DNA of 5,714 nucleotides. Origin: Chloroflexota bacterium. GTDB lineage: Bacteria > Chloroflexota > UBA6077 > JADZDV01. The stretch lies in contig JADZDV010000441.1 in NCBI GenBank assembly GCA_020850915.1, forward strand, positions 1 through 5,714. The letters run 5' to 3'. Within the stretch, counting starts at the first letter, position 1; every line of letters begins with the position of its first letter. The position numbers were made by a program, and so were the translations under genes. Shown here one piece after another: positions 4,525-5,714 of this stretch. The notes beneath the pieces are model-generated. The model was not told the origin of the DNA, did no database searches, and worked only from the letters and a program-made list of their open reading frames with translations.

Positions 4525-5334
4525 GTGAGCCCGTCGAGGATGGAGTCAGGCCCCGAGATCGAAGCCGTTCGAGACACAGCCGTGGAAGCGGCGCTGGCCG
4601 CGGGCGCGGTGCTTCGCCAGGGTTTCGGCGCCGTACGCGAGGTGCGCTACAAAGGCGTCGTCGACATCGTGACTGAGTACGACGTGCGCTCCGAGCAGAC
4701 GATCGCCAGGATCATCCTGGACCGCTTCCCGACACATCAGTTTCTCGCGGAGGAGGGCTCCACCGGCGGCAGCGACCCGCGCCACCGCTGGATCGTCGAC
4801 CCGCTGGACGGTACGACGAACTACGCCACGGGTCTTCCGATCTACTGCGTCTCGATCGCCTATGAGCGTGACGGCCGCGTCGACGCGGGCGTGATCTATG
4901 ACCCGACCCTGGACGAGCTGTTCCTGGCGACGCGAGGCGGCGGCGCCACCCTGAACGGCTCGCCGATGCGAGTGTCCAAGCGAGACCAGCTCATCACCTG
5001 CGTCCTGGCGACCGGTTTTCCCTACGACCGGTCGCTGTACCCGCGAGCGATGCGCCTATTCGAGGCGTTGAGCCTCCGCTCTCGGGCGCTGCGGCGGCTG
5101 GGCTCAGCGGCGATCGACATCGCGTACGTGGCCGCCGGGCGGTTCGACGGCTACTGGGAGTCCACTATCATGCCATGGGACATCGCCGCGGGCACTCTGC
5201 TGGTTCAGGAAGCGGGGGGAAGCGTCAGCGACCTCGCCGGACATCCCCTCGGCATCGAGGGCGGTGAGATCCTGGTCACCAACGGCGTGCTGCACGAGGA
5301 GATGGTCAGGCAGATCGCCGCGGCGGGCAGCTAG
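4525..5334 (+). CDS. Inositol monophosphatase family protein
   Basis: This 269-residue enzyme is of the Mg2+-dependent, lithium-sensitive phosphatase superfamily (IMPase type), of normal length for the family. The N-terminal helix region is followed by KGVVDIVTEYD (43-53). The metal-binding Glu is E77 in AEEGS. Motif 1 is WIVDPLDGTTNY at 89-100, with D92 and D95 as ligands and the GTT phosphate loop. Motif 2 is WDIAAGTLLVQEAGG at 218-232, with D219. All catalytic residues are present, so it should be active on myo-inositol phosphate or a related sugar or nucleotide phosphate (for example fructose-1,6-bisphosphate, NADP or PAP); the exact substrate cannot be read from these motifs. I chose GTG at 4525 because GGAG lies 5 nt upstream; the ATG at 4540 has its GAGG directly abutting it. 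It lies 90 bp after the ferredoxin gene and may share its transcript. Confidence 0.94.
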   Translation: MSPSRMESGPEIEAVRDTAVEAALAAGAVLRQGFGAVREVRYKGVVDIVTEYDVRSEQTIARIILDRFPTHQFLAEEGSTGGSDPRHRWIVDPLDGTTNYATGLPIYCVSIAYERDGRVDAGVIYDPTLDELFLATRGGGATLNGSPMRVSKRDQLITCVLATGFPYDRSLYPRAMRLFEALSLRSRALRRLGSAAIDIAYVAAGRFDGYWESTIMPWDIAAGTLLVQEAGGSVSDLAGHPLGIEGGEILVTNGVLHEEMVRQIAAAGS

Positions 5335-5340
5335 CGCTAG
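5331..5340. repeat. Palindrome holding both convergent stop codons
   Basis: CTAGCGCTAG is a perfect 10-bp palindrome. The phosphatase gene ends with its first TAG (5332-5334) and the opposing gene ends with the symmetric TAG (5337-5339 on the minus strand), leaving only 2 bp between the genes. There is no room for a separate terminator between them. Confidence 0.8.
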
Positions 5341-5714
5341 AGTGGCGTGATGGCGCCCGTTGTGGCGTCGATCGACACTCGCAGGTACGGTCGCCCGGTC
5401 TGCCCGTTGTCCGGCCGGTTCGGAAACAGGATCGTCCAGACAAGCTGTTGCTGACCCTCGCCGTTGAAGACCACCTGCAAGCGGACCGATTCGACACGGC
5501 TGGAATCCCAACTGCCGGTTCGGTCGGCCTGCCCGGCCGCGGCCGCGATGGCCTGCTCTCGCGAGATCACCGGCCGCGCGTCGATCCTCAGCGGCTCACG
5601 CTGGGCCAGGTACCAGGCCACCTGGCTGCTCTCCGAGGAGACGGACACCGCCACGCTCGTCGGCAGCTCCGCGCCGCTCGCGGGATCGGTCAGCGCCCAC
5701 TTCAGCGTGTAGAG
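5337..5714 (-). CDS. YcdB/YcdC- or PepSY-like protein, C-terminal part
   Basis: The reading frame is open to the right edge, so the N-terminus is missing; 125 residues are visible. The GTG at 5652-5654 is not taken as the start, because coherent sequence continues upstream of it (LYTLKWALTDPASGAELPTS). The visible part follows the pattern of YcdB/YcdC and PepSY repeats: strands around LPTSVAVSVSSESSQVAWYL, then the ISREQAIAAAAGQ helix, a strand pair around LQVVFNGEGQQQLVWTILF, and the closing VSIDATTGAITPL, where D-A-T-T-G is the usual final turn. Such proteins are typically exported or membrane-anchored and are linked to peptidase inhibition or envelope processes. The signal region would lie outside the window, so location is not shown. 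The family assignment is by pattern and is moderate. Confidence 0.7.
   Translation of the reverse strand, partial: LYTLKWALTDPASGAELPTSVAVSVSSESSQVAWYLAQREPLRIDARPVISREQAIAAAAGQADRTGSWDSSRVESVRLQVVFNGEGQQQLVWTILFPNRPDNGQTGRPYLRVSIDATTGAITPL

Noticed and set aside
5337..5654. 105-residue complete protein starting at the GTG at 5652-5654
   Set aside because: The frame stays open to the window edge with coherent sequence typical of the same domain, so the gene is best read as 5'-truncated by the window.

Overview
This is a GC-rich bacterial chromosomal window, roughly two-thirds G+C. GTG and TTG starts are frequent, genes are tightly packed, and many short membrane proteins are present. The membrane-anchored TolB-like propeller, the YcdB/PepSY-like secreted-type domain and the codon use are reminiscent of Chloroflexota (Thermomicrobia-like) or another high-GC environmental lineage. 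That placement is inference only, because the window holds no phylogenetic marker beyond one tRNA.

Layout from left to right. (1) On the minus strand there is a tRNA-Leu(CAA) with its own -10 box and a downstream hairpin. (2) Also on the minus strand, a 64-residue single-span protein with an acidic tail overlaps by 89 nt a 373-residue membrane-anchored beta-propeller gene; this pair reads toward the tRNA. (3) A divergent promoter region of about 120 bp follows. (4) On the plus strand, a PAP2-family phosphatase with a TTG start is coupled by a GTGA overlap to a 79-residue two-span membrane protein. (5) On the minus strand, deoxyribonuclease IV (nfo) is followed 45 bp later by a small HMA-fold-like protein; the pair converges on the PAP2 pair. 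(6) A gap of about 400 bp has no convincing gene but carries candidate promoters at both ends. (7) On the plus strand, a four-cluster [4Fe-4S] ferredoxin is followed 90 bp later by an inositol-monophosphatase-family enzyme. (8) On the minus strand, the C-terminal part of a YcdB/PepSY-like protein runs off the right edge and converges on the phosphatase gene with only 2 bp between stop codons.

The genes look like housekeeping and envelope functions: base-excision repair, lipid or polyprenyl phosphate dephosphorylation, sugar or inositol phosphate hydrolysis, electron transfer and tRNA. They do not form one evident pathway. I found no CRISPR array, transposase, phage gene, toxin-antitoxin pair or recognisable defence system, and I do not claim a new system here. 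The points most worth a second look are the long same-strand overlap with inverted charge between frames, the four-cluster ferredoxin with an inverted repeat at its probable transcription start, the HMA-like protein that has CC in place of CxxC, and the gene-free stretch at about 3595-3916.
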